Shown: positions 26,211-38,986, counted from the stretch's first letter. The stretch: DNA of 64,000 nucleotides from Pelobates cultripes (GCA_933207985.1 OW240920.1:145892861-145956860); one strand, 5' to 3'. Numbers and translations: made by a program. The notes: generated by a model not told the origin, from the letters alone.

Positions 26211-27660
26211 TTAACAAATTTAAACCTATTTAGTTTAGAAAAACGTCGCATGAGAGGGGATATGATAACATTATACAAACCATTGTGTGGAAATCTATTC
26301 ACTAACCGGACTTTACATAGGACACGAGGCCATGCGTTTAGACTGGAAGAAAGAAGATTTCGTCTAAGGCAAAGGAAAGGTTTTTTTACTGTAAGAACAA
26401 TCGGGATGTGGAATTCTCTGCCTGAAGAAGTGGTTTTATCAGAGTCCATACAGATGTTCAAACAGCTATGTGACGAGACCAATCTCGCCACATTGCATTG
26501 GAGAAGCCTGGTTGCTCGCCTGTTGCCTTTGGACTATGCCCCATGTTAAAAGCCTTCTTTTCCCCTGCAGAAAAGGCTTATTTAACCGGATGCCTGTTCA
26601 TTCGGTAGTTTAAACCGTATGAACTGCATTATCCCAGATAGCCATCCCGTGGAGTCTATTCGGATGGAGAACAGACTTTGTGAACACTTTAACTCCACGG
26701 CGATTGGACTATGTGCATAGGATCTGAGCGCTATTCGGTACTTTTGTGCGCTCAGATCTAAGCTATCTGGGGATAGGTAGAATGTATATGTTTTGTGCAA
26801 CAGTTGTAACTTTATACATTTTCATGTCTTTTACTGCCATGTGGTTAATGGAGTTTTGCCTCTGTGCTGGGAGATAATTAGATTACTTCCCAATTATCTC
26901 CAGGACAGAGGGAGGGAAGTTAGGATGCATTGTGGGGAGGTTTTACCTCTGTGTGTCTGTCATTGGTTCATGTCTGTCCTTTGTCACAGTCTCCCATTTG
27001 GTCCCCTATGGGAGTGTCCACCAGGTGGGAGACCTGCATAAATACTGGGCAGGTAGCCCTCATTAAACAGACCACTGCTTGACCCTCAACACGGAGCCTT
27101 GTCTCGTCTTTGGGGGGGATTTACTGTATGCTGTTAGAGACTGATTGCTAGGATTGTAAGCCGCTTGGGTGCTTTTCCTGTTCGTCTGCTAGCGGCTATT
27201 CGTGAGGTTCCAGTTCGGGAGTTCGGAGCATTCCTTTGTATGCAGTTCGGGAGTTTGGAACATTCGTTTGTATACAGTTCGGGAGTTTGGAGCATTCCCT
27301 TGTATGCAGTTCGAGAGTTTGGTGTTCTGCAGTAGCTGTGCCTGTGCATCTGAAAGGGGGAATATCGCCTAAACGGGTTTAACCCCTTGTGTGCTGAAAC
27401 GGTCCGTTACAAGCTACTAGATGCATACTTGCAAAAACAGAATATTCAAGGATATAATCTTTCAATGTAATAACTGCTTGATCCAAGGATAAATCTGACT
27501 GCCATTCTGGGGTCAAGAAGGAATTTTTTTCCTAGCTTGTTGCAAAATTGTGCTTCAAACTGTTTTTTTTTGCCTTCTTTTGGATCAACAGCAAAAAACA
27601 AATGTGAGGAAGGCTGAACTTGATGGACGCAAGTCTCTTTTCAGCTATGTAACTATGGAA
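26211..27660 (+). mobile_element. CR1/L2-type LINE 3' fragment, interrupted
   Basis: Two pieces, 26211-26468 and 27412-27660, are contiguous in the related copy at 44775-46143. The first encodes the end of ORF2 (RGDMITLYKPLCGNLFTNRT, then FRLRQRKGFFTVRTIGMWNS), the second the last codons and a 3' UTR ending with tgatggacgcaagtctcttt and ctatgtaactatgg. Relative to the other copy it lacks about 20 bp near 26273. A solo LTR separates the pieces. Confidence 0.85.
26469..27411 (+). mobile_element. Solo LTR, 943 bp
   Basis: Starts TGTGACGAGACC and ends GGTCCGTTACA, the TG...CA ends of an LTR, flanked by the exact 5-bp duplication AGCTA (26464-26468 and 27412-27416). A TATA-like cataaatac near 27038 and ATTAAA at 27062-27067 suggest the U3-R region on the + strand. 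Four copies of a ~33-bp repeat (ttcgggagtttggagcattc type) lie at about 27207-27325. No internal retroviral genes are present, so it arose by LTR-LTR recombination. ERV versus Gypsy origin cannot be decided. Confidence 0.85.
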
Positions 27661-28930
27661 TCCGTCCTTCCACCCACCTGTCTATGTGTCTGTTCCTCTG
27701 CCCCATAGTACAGCGCTACGGAATTTGCTGGCGCTATATAAAGGATAAAATAATAATCTTCCCACCCATCCATCTCCATCGTTAACCTATTTATTTAATC
27801 TATCCATCTTATACAATCTATTTCTATTGATTAATTCCTATTAATATCTACCCACATAATAATGTAACAATAGCATTTGCTAGCATTTTATTTCTTTATT
27901 TGCATTTGTAAGACTTCTATTCCACCTGCTGGCAGCATTAGTAATTTCATTATCTCACAGTATCAGTACATAACGAGTATCTCTCACAATAGTAAATAGC
28001 GATGATCTGGACATTGGATGAGCTACATTTACATCTTCCTTAGATGGTGAGAGCCCACGGTATGAGATGTAGTCCCCTCTAAAATGGACTACACCACATA
28101 TGTTATGACTCTTGGATCCTCCCCATCAGGAAGGAAGCTAATTTGTCAGGTAAGACACAAGTTATTATTATTATTATTATTATTATTATGTGAGCACGTA
28201 CCCGGTATGGCTCTTCTCTGTATCAGCGTTGGCTTATGTCCCAGCTGGCCTCTCCTGACAGACTATAAAAAACAGTTCTATAGTTACCAGTTAAATTTAG
28301 CAGGACTATGAAGAAGAATACTATCATTTCATGTGTGGTTTATCTGGCTGAGGGTGGTGAGGATTGTGATCAATTTTACGCTATAGTTTTACAGTTTTAG
28401 ACTTCCTTAGATCAAATCGACGACATCACCTGAACGGCCAGGTCCTGCCTGCTAATGTCTGATAAAGCCTCAAATTAATGTTTTTGGATGAATTTTTCAA
28501 ATGCTTCAAAAATGTGGGATAAATTCTGCAAAATAATGGCTGTAAAACAAGGGAATTCCAAACCATTAAAAGAAGAATACTATTTAACCAAACGGAGATC
28601 TACTTAACAGTGAACAGGGACTTTTGGAGAATTGCCAAGAAAATTGCAAAATCTAAATCAAATTAGCCAAATCTGAATTTTTTCATTGTTTATTTATACA
28701 GCTCTGCTATTTTTAGAATAAAACGTGTAATCCTCTTACTAAATTGATTCCCATTAATTGGATATTTTTTTTTAAATTAACGTCACTATTATTATTTAAT
28801 CTCATTAAAGTGGTTATGGTGCCTGGAGTCCCTCCATTTGTGAGCATTTTAACACTAAATAGGAGTCTTTGGCCAACTACATCCCAGGAATTGGTTAGGT
28901 GTGTTTGAAAAGCCTCATGTCTTATCATAC
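27661..28930. other. Intergenic stretch with small repeats
   Basis: Contains an interspersed-repeat tail at about 27713-27757 (cgctacggaatttgctggcg), a (TTA)n microsatellite at 28161-28190 and a fragment of the MITE family at about 28800-28840 (agtggttatggtgcctggag). On the minus strand, 28137-28089 can be read after an acceptor-like tgacaaattag as FLPDGEDPRVITYVV then a stop. The + strand there reads MDYTTYVMTLGSSPSGRKLI followed by a gtaagac donor. Neither is secure. Confidence 0.4.
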
Positions 28931-29079
28931 CTCTTTGATACCTTCATGGTAGATGTCTTGGGCAGGCCAAGTGTTCAGGTATCTAATTGGTGTATGGATT
29001 TCTGGGAACGCCTCTCCTGGACCTACGTAAAGCTTGTTCAATGATGGTCCTCGTTGTAGCTGAGCCAAGGATGCTCGAC
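28931..29079 (-). CDS. Candidate exon, unknown protein
   Basis: A 149-bp open block on the minus strand between an acceptor (cctttcgtcag) and a donor (gtatga). It reads RASLAQLQRGPSLNKLYVGP, then GEAFPEIHTPIRYLNTWPAQ, DIYHEGIKE. The amino-acid make-up (P, Y, E and W spread through the block) looks protein-like, but I do not recognise a family. It enters in phase 1 and leaves in phase 0, which does not join the other candidates nearby, so the gene model is incomplete. Confidence 0.3.
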
Positions 29080-29650
29080 CTGACGAAAGGTAATGACATA
29101 ACTTGAGTATGGAACACTTTGATGGGATGGCAACAAATTCTATTTGGTTCCCCGTTAGTAGAGTCAAACCCCAATGTTCTCTTGCTTTACTGTTTCAATT
29201 TGTTTAGTTTTGCCTTAATAACATTTTATGGAGAATTTGAGGGAAGAAGTGGTTATGGTTACACAGGCAGAAGGCTGGATGTTCAGAGCCGAAGGACGGA
29301 TGAATCCTAAATCCAACATGTTGTCTGTATCATTGCTGGCAGGGCAGACTTTCTCCAATAGTCATTGCTCAAAGAGTGTGTTAGCGTATTTACTGTAAGA
29401 TTGAAGCAATGAGACCTAACCAGATTCTGTAAGCTGACACCCAGTCCAAGATGGATGTTGGACGCCATATTGTAATGGAAAGTATATGACATTATAACAG
29501 GTTATGGATATAAACATCTTGTATTTTAAATGGGTTAAATAGATGTGGATTAAACATGTAAAATATTGAGACAAACACCTGTGAAAGCGTGGATTCAGGA
29601 AGCCTGTCTGTAAATACCATAAATGTGCACTATTATTGGGTATAAGCGAA

Positions 29651-30056
29651 TTATTGTGTGTAACTTTGTGTAAACTCTGCGTTAATTATCGTTTTTATCA
29701 GATCAGAAACAGGGTGATGGTATTTTCTGTGTTCAGAGAGAGCATCAATCAGAACTCCGTGTATAACCCATTTGGTCTTTGCTTCATAGTATTTGTGATA
29801 TAAATGAATTCCAAGTCTAGATATACTTGATTGGGCTGGTGGAGTGAAGACTGCTGACGTTTCTGATTGGTACATGTCTGAGTTCTTCATATACGGATAC
29901 AGACAGTAGTCTTCACTGGACTCTCGGCTCATCGGGATGGAGATCTGTGTTGGCAAATTAGTTGTTGGTGTAAAATGTACTTCGACCTCCCTTCTGCCCC
30001 TCGGCTTGTGGATGTCCAACCGCTGGTAATGAGACTGATAGGTTAAACCTCCACAT
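29651..30056 (-). CDS. Candidate terminal exon, unknown protein
   Basis: After a good acceptor (caattttccaacag) the minus strand is open for 134 codons to TAA at 29651, starting CGGLTYQSHYQRLDIHKPRG and continuing RREVEVHFTPTTNLPTQISI; the C-terminal part contains SRLGIHLYHKYYEAKTKWVI. It is rich in Y, H and charged residues, with no membrane segment. No suitable donor is seen, so it would be a last exon. Its location between CIMIP2A and SLC34A3 raises the possibility of another 9q34.3-type gene (for example a ciliary or sperm-tail protein), but I do not recognise it. Possible upstream pieces are 31288-31348 and 32299-32340. Confidence 0.4.
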
Positions 30057-31734
30057 CTGTTGGAAAATTGACATATTATGTCATGTTTTATGAATGGGAA
30101 ACCTTAATTCAGGGGGGGCAGAACATTGATCTCTGGCTGTTACTGCACTATAACTATAACCAGTCTTAATATTGGCAAAGCATCATGGGTGCAGCAGCTC
30201 TATAACTAAGTGTCTAATGTAGGCCAGCCCTGCCTTAAATGAAACTGCTGCTCCTTTAACCCACTAATACAGGGTTTCTCAACGTTAGTCCTCAGGACCC
30301 CCTACCAGTCCAGGGTTTAGGGATTACCTGGGTGTGTCTAAGGTGTTTAGAAAAAGAAAAAAAAAAACACCTTAGAGTCTTCAATAATACATTTAACAAC
30401 CCACTATTGCCTTCTGTCGAGCCCTGCTGTCTCTGATGCCCAGCCCTTCTTGATGTGGGGATAAGGAATTGGGTTAAGTTGCCGTCCCTAGAATGAATAA
30501 ATATCCTATTTTTTTCACACCCCGTGGGATTTACAAATAATGTTCATTTTACTCACCTACTATCATTAATTATGTCAGGAGAGTACAGACTGCCATCTAA
30601 ATGCTGCATAGCTGTGACATCTACTATCTACTGCCACCCAGGGGCTGGGCAGATGGGATGAGAAACACAATGTAGCTGAGCTGTTGCCAGGTAACTATTG
30701 TGATGGCCACACGGAAGCAGCCAAATGGCTTTCTTAAAGGGATACTCAGAATATTCCAATAAACTATGTTCATTTAATGAAAGAAAAATAGTAAATCATT
30801 TCCTCCCCACCAGATTTAACAACAAGGCTGTGAAGGCAAGCAAGAAAAAATGAAAAAACACAAAAAAAATAATCAAAACCTTTTCTCATTCTCTAATGGC
30901 TTTTTGTAAAATGTAAGGTTTTAAAAGAGAAAATAAATAAATAAATAAAAATGATTCAATGTACAATTCAATGATCCGTTTTTAAAGAATATCTTTTAAT
31001 CTTGTGCTGCTTAAAGTGCTTATGGTACCAAATAAAATACATTGTGTCACTTTAAAAAAAAAACTGTGTTACAAACTTTTATAGCTTTAACTGTTATTCA
31101 GATCACTTTATAGTGTTGGTAGAAACCTCAACAACAAAATGTAAATAATAACAGCGCAGAGAACTTTTAAAACTTTTAAGACATGAAGAGACTTTTCAAA
31201 TCGATAAGAATGCCAACCCGCAAAGGAAGAGCCAGGATATGGCGCAGTTACTAAAGGCTTGGAGTCCTTTGTAGGGAGATCTCTTACCTTCCTTGGTAGT
31301 AATGCTGGTAAATGAAATAGAAGAAAATTCACATATAGTGCAATATACCTGAATAAAAATAGATCAGCTGTATTAGAGGTATTACACTCACTTGGAATAG
31401 AGCTTTTTTTCTATAGGATTTATCTGGTAGATATATTGTATGAAAAATTGATTACTAAATTGCACAAATAGACATTGAATAAAAACACTTTATGAATATA
31501 TTTGTATAGATTTGCATCAATAAGCACTTCTTGTTGGGACGATGTATTATCTTTATTAAGAGAAGTCACACTAAGTGCTCCACCAACCCAACATTTTAAA
31601 ATATATAGTGTCTTTAGCCACCAGCCGTTTTGTACACGTGAAGGCCAGGTATTGGTGAGATCTTTGTTTTGGGATTGTAATATCCTTGTTTTTGAAAAGA
31701 ATGAGGTAAGAAGATCTTTAATCCTGGAATAGTT

Positions 31735-32190
31735 GATATGTGAAAGGGGTCAATTTCAGGAGATCTGTGACTTGCCATGATTTGAGGTCAGCTCTTTAAT
31801 CTTGAAATAGTTGAGGAGATGTGGAAGGGATCAAGTTCAGGAGATCTGTGACTTCACGTAATTTGAGGTCAGATCTTTAGTCTTTGATTAGTTAAGATGG
31901 TTTGGAAGGGGTCGAGTCCAGCAGATCTTTGATGTGTCACAATTTGTGGTCAGGAGATCTTCAGTCTTGGATCAGTTGGGGTGGCTTGGAAGGGGTCAAG
32001 TCCAGCAGATCTTTAATGTGACACAATTTGTCGTCAGGAGATCTTCAGTCTTGGATTGGTTGAGGTGGTTTGGAATGGGCCGAGTCCAGCAGATCTTTAA
32101 TGTGACACAATTTGTGGTCAGGAGATCTTCAGTCTTGCATTAGTTGAGGTGGTTTGGAAGGGGTCGAGTCCAGCAGATCTGTGACGTAAG
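31735..32190. repeat. ~84-bp tandem repeat, 4-5 copies
   Basis: Copies contain gatcttcagtcttggatcag, ttgaggtggtttggaagggg, tcgagtccagcagatcttta, atgtgacacaatttgtggtcag. The copies from 31925 on are close to each other; those before are more diverged. The array runs up to the exon candidate at 32299-32340. From 32200 to 33164 nothing else is seen. Confidence 0.85.
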
Positions 32191-33164
32191 ATGATTTGAG
32201 GTCAGGACTAAGAAATCCTTTCTTCTCCAGAGGTAGTTTGTAAGCAGGAGAGCTGAACACACGAGAAGGACAACACTGCAAGCCTTCAAAATTTTCACCT
32301 GCTGGCTTTCTTTTTTCGTAAACCGTTGAATAAAGCCAACCTTGGAAAACAAACAACACTGTCATCATAAACAATCATATAATGATCACCCCAATTACTA
32401 TTCAATTATGAGGGAATTGTCAGGAATTCAAAATGAATCTCAAATAACCCACCTGAAAAGATGACACAGAGAATCTTTCCAATTCTCAAATTCTGGCCTA
32501 AATTTGGAAAATTAGGAGGAATTCACAAGTTTCAGCTTGGAGAATAACTATGTATTAACATATCACCTCATGTCAAACTCTGCCCTTCTTGTTATTCGAC
32601 CGCCACACTTCACTCTGATGGTCTTTAGGAAATTTTTAACGCTACCAACGAATGCTCCCGTTGTTGGTAAATCCCATGATCCTCTTCATCGGTTACATAC
32701 AAGAGTCATTTAAGATTGCCGGGGGCGTGAATTTCTATTTAACACGTTAACGGCGGAGGCAATCGTCCAAGTTCTGATCAAAACATAACCTTGAATTTGC
32801 GCCCTATGTTTGTTCATCCATAATTCACCTCATTCATATTAGGTGCACCCACACTTATTATATATTATTTTGTTCAGGGGAAACAGGGATTTCATTTTAC
32901 ATCAAAATATTTATAGAGTAAACATGATTTAATGTGAGTAAAATCTAAAAAAGTGTGAGCAATTAAGAAATGCTTTATTTACTGATATCACCATTATTAT
33001 AAGTTTTACTGTTTTAAAATACTGATCTTTGTATTCAGCGATGTCCCCCGAGTACAACATTACCATCCGTGCACAGGTTTTATGGTGTTTTGGAATGTTA
33101 CAGCGTCAATATAGGGCCTAAAAATTTAATTATCTTGAATTTCGGCCTGGTGTGTTAGATTAAA

Positions 33165-33890
33165 TCATACAGCACTAGCGAAGGAATGAAATCATACGGC
33201 AATAGTGAAGGAATGAAATCATAGAGCACTAGTGAAGGAATGAAATCATACGGCAATAGTGAAGGAATGAAATCATACGGCAATAGTGAAGGAATGAAAT
33301 CATACGGCACTAGTGAAGGAATTAAATCATTCGGCAATAGTGAAGGAATGAAATCATACAGCAATAGTGAAGGAATGAAATCATAAAGCAATAGCGAAGG
33401 AATGAAATCATACAGCACTAGTGAAGGAATGAAATCATACGGCAATAGTGAAGGAATTAAATCATACGGCACTAGTGAAGGAATGAAATCATACAGCACT
33501 AGCGAAGGAATGAAATCATAAAGCAATAGTGAAGGAATTAAATCATACGGCAATAGTGAAGGAATGAAATCATACGGCAATAGCGAAGGAATGAAATCAT
33601 ACAGCACTAGCGAAGGAATGAAATCATAAAGCAATAGCGAAGGAATTAAATCATACAGCACTAGTGAAGGAATGAAATCATACGGCACTAGTGAAGGAAA
33701 GAAATCATACGGCAATAGCGAAGGAATGAAATCATACGGCAATAGCGAAGGAATGAAATCATACGGCAATAGCGAAGGAATGAAATCATACGGCAATAGT
33801 GAATGAATTCAATCATACGGCAATAGTACAGGAATGCACTCATATAGCAATAGTGAATGAATGCACTCTTACAGCACTACTGAAGGAATA
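33165..33890. repeat. 27-bp minisatellite, ~27 copies
   Basis: Unit aaatcatacggcaatagtga followed by aggaatg, with alternation of cggcaat/cagcact and agtg/agcg variants. The 27-bp period keeps a 213-codon minus-strand frame (LPYDFIPSL repeated) open; this is a repeat artefact, not a gene. The last copies decay from about 33800. Confidence 0.95.
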
Positions 33891-34174
33891 CGTTCATACA
33901 GACCGTTTCTATTAATGGCAGATCATTTATGAGTGTGCCCAAATGTCAGGGGGTTGGGAAATTACCCAGAATGCAATATGGCTGCCCTACCTATTCAGTA
34001 AATGCTTCAATCGAGTTTATTGCGGATGAACTCAGAAAAATAAAAAGGATAAACATAGAATTTAAAAAAAGAAAAGAAAGAACAAGAAACAGAAATCATC
34101 TTGTCATTTTCTAACTCCTTCAACATTGATCTTCAGAGTTTATAATCGCTAATTATGCAAAACCAGCAAGATAT

Positions 34175-34274
34175 NNNNNNNNNNNNNNNNNNNNNNNNNN
34201 NNNNNNNNNNNNNNNNNNNNNNNNNNNNNNNNNNNNNNNNNNNNNNNNNNNNNNNNNNNNNNNNNNNNNNNNNN
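34175..34274. other. Assembly gap, 100 N
   Basis: Exactly 100 N, the usual placeholder for a gap of unknown size. It sits at the left edge of the 31-bp minisatellite, so the array is probably longer than shown. The 33891-34174 flank holds no feature. Confidence 0.98.
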
Positions 34275-37200
34275 GGAGAGCTGCAGGGTTCAGTGCTCAG
34301 TCTATGGAGAGCTGCAGGGTTCAGTATTCAGTCTATGGAGAGCTGCAGGGTTCAGTGCTCAGTCTATGGAGAGCTGCAGGGTTCAGTATTCAGTCTATGG
34401 AGAGCTGCAGGGATCAGTGCTCAGTCTATGGAGAGCTGCAGGGTTCAGTATTCAGTCTATGGAGAGCTGCAGGGTTCAGTGCTCAGTTTATGGAGGGCTG
34501 CAGGGTTCAGTGCTCAGTCTATGGAGAGCTGCAGGGTTTAGTGTTTAGTCTATGGAGAGCTGCAGGGGTCAGTGCTCAGTCTATGGAGAGCTGCAGGGTT
34601 CAGTATTCAGTCTATGGAGAGCTGCAGGGTTCAGTGCTCAGTCTATGGAGAGCTGCAGGGTTCAGTGCTCAGTCTATGGAGAGCTGCAGGGTTCAGTATT
34701 CAGTCTATGGAGAGCTGCAGGGTTCAGTGTTCAGTCTATGGAGAGCTGCAGGGTTCAGTATTCAGTCTATGGAGAGCTGCTGGGCTCAGTATTCAGTCTA
34801 TGGAGAGCTGCAGGGTTCAGTATTCAGTCTATGGAGAGCTGCTTGGTTCATTGTTCAGTCTATGGAGAGCTGCAGGGTTCAGTGCTCAGTCTATAGAGAG
34901 CTGCAGGGTTCATTGTTCAGTCTATGGAGAGCTGCATGGTTCATTGTTCAGTCTATGGAGAGCTGCAGGGTTCAGTGTCTGGGGCTCCAGAGCTGCAGGT
35001 TCAGTGCCTGGGCCCATGGAGAGCTGCAGGGTTCAGTGCTCAGCCCATAGAGAGAGCTGCAGGGTTCAGTATTCAGTCTATGGAGAGCTGCAGGGTTCAG
35101 TGCTCAGTCTATGGAGAGCGGCAGGGTTCAGTGCTCAGTCTATAGAGAGCTGCAGGGTTCAGTATTCAGTCTATGGAGAGCGGCAGGGTTCAGTGCTCAG
35201 TCTATGGAGAGCTGCAGGGTTCAGTGCTCAGTCTATAGAGAGCTGCAGGGTTCAGTATTCAGTCTATGGAGAGCTGCAGGGTTCAGTGCTCAGTCTATAG
35301 AGAGCTGCAGGGTTCAGTATTCAGTCTATGGAGAGCTGCAGGGTTCAGTATTCAGTCTATGGAGAGCTGTAGGGCTCAGTATTCAGTCTATGGAGAGCTG
35401 CAGGGCTCAGTATTCAGTCTATGGAGAGCTGCAGGGTTCAGTATTCAGTCTATGGAGAGCTGCAGGGTTCAGTGCTCAGTCTATGGAGAGCTGCAGGGTT
35501 CAGTGCTCAGTCTATGGAGAGCTGCAGGGTTCAGTGTTCAGTCTATGGAGAGCGGCAGGGTTCAGTATTCAGTCTATGGAGAGCTGCAGGGTTCAGTGTT
35601 CAGTCTATGGAGAGCTGCAGGGTTCAGTGTTCAGTCTATGGAGAGCTGCAGGGTTCAGTATTCAGTCTATAGAGAGCTGCAGGGTTCAGTATTCAGTCTA
35701 TGGAGAGCTGCAGGGTTCAGTGCTCAGTCTATAGAGAGCTGCAGGGTTCAGTATTCAGTCTATGGAGAGCTGCAGGGTTCAGTATTCAGTCTATGGAGAT
35801 CTACAGGGTTCAGTGTTCAGTCTATAGAGAGCTGGAGGGTTCAGTATTCAGTCTATGGAGAGCTGCAGGGTTCAGTATTCAGTCTATGGAGAGCTGCAGG
35901 GTTCAGTATTCAGTCTATGGAGGGCTGCAGGGTTCAGTACTCAGTCTATGGAGGGCTGCAGGGTTTAGTGCTCAGTCTATGGAGAGCTGCAGGGTTCAGT
36001 GTTCAGTCTATGGAGAGCTGCAGGGTTCAGTGTTCAGTCTATGGAGAGCTGCAGGGTTCAGTGTTCAGTCTATGGAGAGCTGCAGGGTTCAATCTATGGA
36101 GAGCTGCAGGTTCAGTATTCAGTCTATGGAGAGCTGGAGGGTTCAGTATTCAGTCTATGGAGAGCTGCAGGGTTCAGTGTTCAGTCTATGGAGAGCTGCA
36201 GGGTTCAGTGTTCAGTCTATGGAGAGCTGCAGGGTTCAGTGTTCAGTCTATGGAGAGCTGCAGGGTTCAGTGTTCAGTCTATGGAGAGCTGCAGGGTTCA
36301 GTATTCAGTCTATGGAGAGCTGCAGGGTTCAGTGTTCAGTCTATGGAGAGCTGCAGGGTTCAGTGTTCAGTCTATGGAGAACTGCAGGGTTCAGTGCTCA
36401 GTCTATGGAGAGCTGCAGGGTTCAGTGTTCAGTCTATGGAGAGCTGCAGGGTTCAGTGCTCAGTCTATGGAGAGCTGCAGGGCTCAGTGCTCAGTCTATG
36501 GAGAGCTGCAGGGTTCAGTGCTCAGTCTATGGAGAGCTGCAGGGTTCAGTATTCAGTCTATGGAGAGCTGCAGGGTTCAGTATTCAGTCTACGGAGAGCT
36601 GCAGGGTTCAGTATTCAGTCTATGGAGAGCTGCTGGGTTCAGTATTCAGTCTATGGAGCGCTGCAGGGTTCAGTATTCAGTATATGGAGAGCTGCAGGGT
36701 TCAGTGTTCAGTCTATGGAGAGCTGCAGGGTTCAGTGTTCAGTCTATGGAGAGCTGCAGGGCTCAGTGTTCAGTCTATAGAGAGCTGCAGGGTTCAGGGT
36801 TCAGTCTATGGAGAGCTGCAGGGCTCAGTTTTCATTCTATGGAGAGCTGCAGGGTTCAGTGTTCAGTCTATGGAGAGCTGCATGGTTCAGTGTTCAGTCT
36901 ATGGAGAGCTGCAGGGCTCAGTATTCAGTCTATAGAGAGCTGCAGGGTTCAGGGTTCAGTCTATGGAGAGCTGCTGGGGTTCAGTATTCAGTCTATGGAG
37001 AGCTGCAGGGTTCAGTATTCAGTCTATGGAGAGCTGCAGGGTTCAGTATTCAGTCTATGGAGAGCTGCAGGGTTCAGTCTATGGAGAGCTGCAGGGTTCA
37101 GTATTCAGTCTATGGAGAACTGCAGGGTTCAGTGTTCAGTCTATGGAGAGCTGCAGGGCTCAGTGTTCAGTCTATGGAGAGCTGCAGGGTTCAGTATTCA

Positions 37201-38010
37201 GTCTATAGAGAGCTGCAGGGTTCAGGGTTCAGTCTATGGAGAGCTGCAGGGCTCAGTTTTCATTCTATGGAGAGCTGCAGGGTTCAGTGTTCAGTCTATG
37301 GAGAGCTGCAGGGTTCAGTATTCAGTCTATGGAGAGCTGCAGGGCTCAGTTTTCATTCTATGGAGAGCTGCAGGGTTCAGTATTCAGTCTATGGAGAGCT
37401 GCAGGGTTCAGTCTATGGAGAGCTGCAGGGCTCAGTATTCAGTCTATGGAGAACTGCAGGGTTCAGTGTTCAGTCTATGGAGAGCTGCAGGGCTCAGTGT
37501 TCAGTCTATGGAGAGCTGCAGGGTTCAGTATTCAGCCTATAGAGAGCTGCAGGGTTCAGTTCAGTGGAGAGCTGCAGGGTCTCAGTCTATGGAGAGCTGC
37601 TGGGTTCAGTGTTCAGCTCCATGGAGAGCTGCAGGGTTCAGTATTCAGTCTCATGGAGAGCTGCGGGTTCAGTGTCTGGGGTCTATGGAGAGCTGCAGGT
37701 TCTGCATCTGGGGCCCAAGTAGAGAGCTGCAGGGTTCAGTGTTCAGTCTATGGAGAGCTGCAGGGTTCAGTATTCAGTCTATGGAGAGCTGCAGGGTTCA
37801 GTATTCAGTCTATGGAGAGCTGCAGGGTTCAGTGTTCAGTCTATGGAGAGCTGCAGGGTTCAGTGTTCAGCCTATGGAGAGCTGCAGGGTTCAGTGTTCA
37901 GTCTATGGAGAGCTGCTGGGTTCAGTGTTCAGCCTATGGAGAGCTGCAGGGTTCAGTGTTCAGTCTATGGAGAGCTGCTGGGTTCAGTATTCAGTCTATG
38001 GAGAGCTACA
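34275..38010. repeat. 31-bp minisatellite, ~120 copies
   Basis: Unit ggagagctgcagggttcagt followed by gttcagtctat, 31 bp, about 3.7 kb in all. The main variants are gtgctcag, gtattcag and gtgttcag at the centre; the left part is rich in the gct/tat forms, the right part in tgt. Since 31 is not a multiple of three, a frame passes through three registers every 93 bp and none contains a stop, giving spurious frames up to 690 codons. Divergent blocks at about 34970-35060 and 37560-37725 share the variants gtgtctgggg and ctggggccca. Confidence 0.97.
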
Positions 38011-38015
38011 GGTTT

Positions 38016-38986
38016 ATTTGAAATTGTTAGTGCCTTTACTGCTTGAAGTATTTTTCCAATCATTTGTATGATTTTCCTTAGCTAATATATTGTCTTACAG
38101 TGGTTATGGTGCTTATAGGGTTTTGTCTTTGTTTTTCTGTACTGATGTGGTGGTGGCTATGGTATATAGAGTGTCCCCTTAATAAGAAGCATTTACTATA
38201 CATGGAGACAGAACTGCTGCATATTTAATAAAATAAATTAATTAATTAAAGTAACACGACTTTTATACGCATTACTAAAATAATAAAATAATAATTATAA
38301 TAATAATTACTGGAATAGAACCTGTCTCCCATATAGTGTCATATCTCTTTCCAGCCACTAGATGTCTCTGGTGCTCTCCTAATGATACAAATGGCTCTTG
38401 CTGTAAACAAAGTAATTTTCTAAGCACCATAATCACTGCAGTTCAATATGGTGATTCTGATTCCAGGAGTACCTGACGGTTGAAGGGTTTAACACCTTAC
38501 CCGGGATCTGCCGGTTGGCGCTCCATGACTCTCCTCTGGAGAGCTGGAGGTTCCTAATCAGCAACGTCCGTTAGCTTTCCCAAGCTGAGCCCTGCAATGC
38601 AGGTGTGATACTTTAATAAGGAGGTGCCACGGCGTTCCACCCAGTGTGAGCTAGGTTGAGTGTGGTGGTTATGGTGTTTCTTTAAGCTTCAAATCCAGTT
38701 TGTTTTCCTGGACAGATCTTAGCGTTGCAGGTTGCAGATGGGAAACACACAGTATATAACAATGTTAGTATCTAGATTTCTTATACTGCAGAGCCGTAAT
38801 TAAAGAGAAATCCCAAAAACCATGAATTCCACGTTCCATGGCATTAAACATCATCACCTTTAAAAAGTGATTCATTTCCAAGGAAGATAGGGAAGTGTTT
38901 GACATGGTTTTAGTTTTGTTAAACTTTACTCACTTTATCTGACTTATTGCTCCCATTCCACGTGATCATTTGCTGCTAGTCAAGTG
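38016..38986. other. Intergenic stretch, MITE scraps
   Basis: No gene. The segments at 38098-38120 (cagtggttatggtgcttata) and 38440-38680 look like decayed pieces of the TTAA MITE families. Nothing else is supported. Confidence 0.4.

Noticed and set aside
33155..33796. 213-codon minus ORF of LPYDFIPSL repeats
   Set aside because: The 27-bp period keeps the frame open; it is a minisatellite.
34304..38071. Long ORFs of up to 690 codons (MESCRVQCSVYGELQGSVF repeats)
   Set aside because: They follow a 31-bp tandem repeat with no stop in any register and no splice or start context; three frames are open at once.
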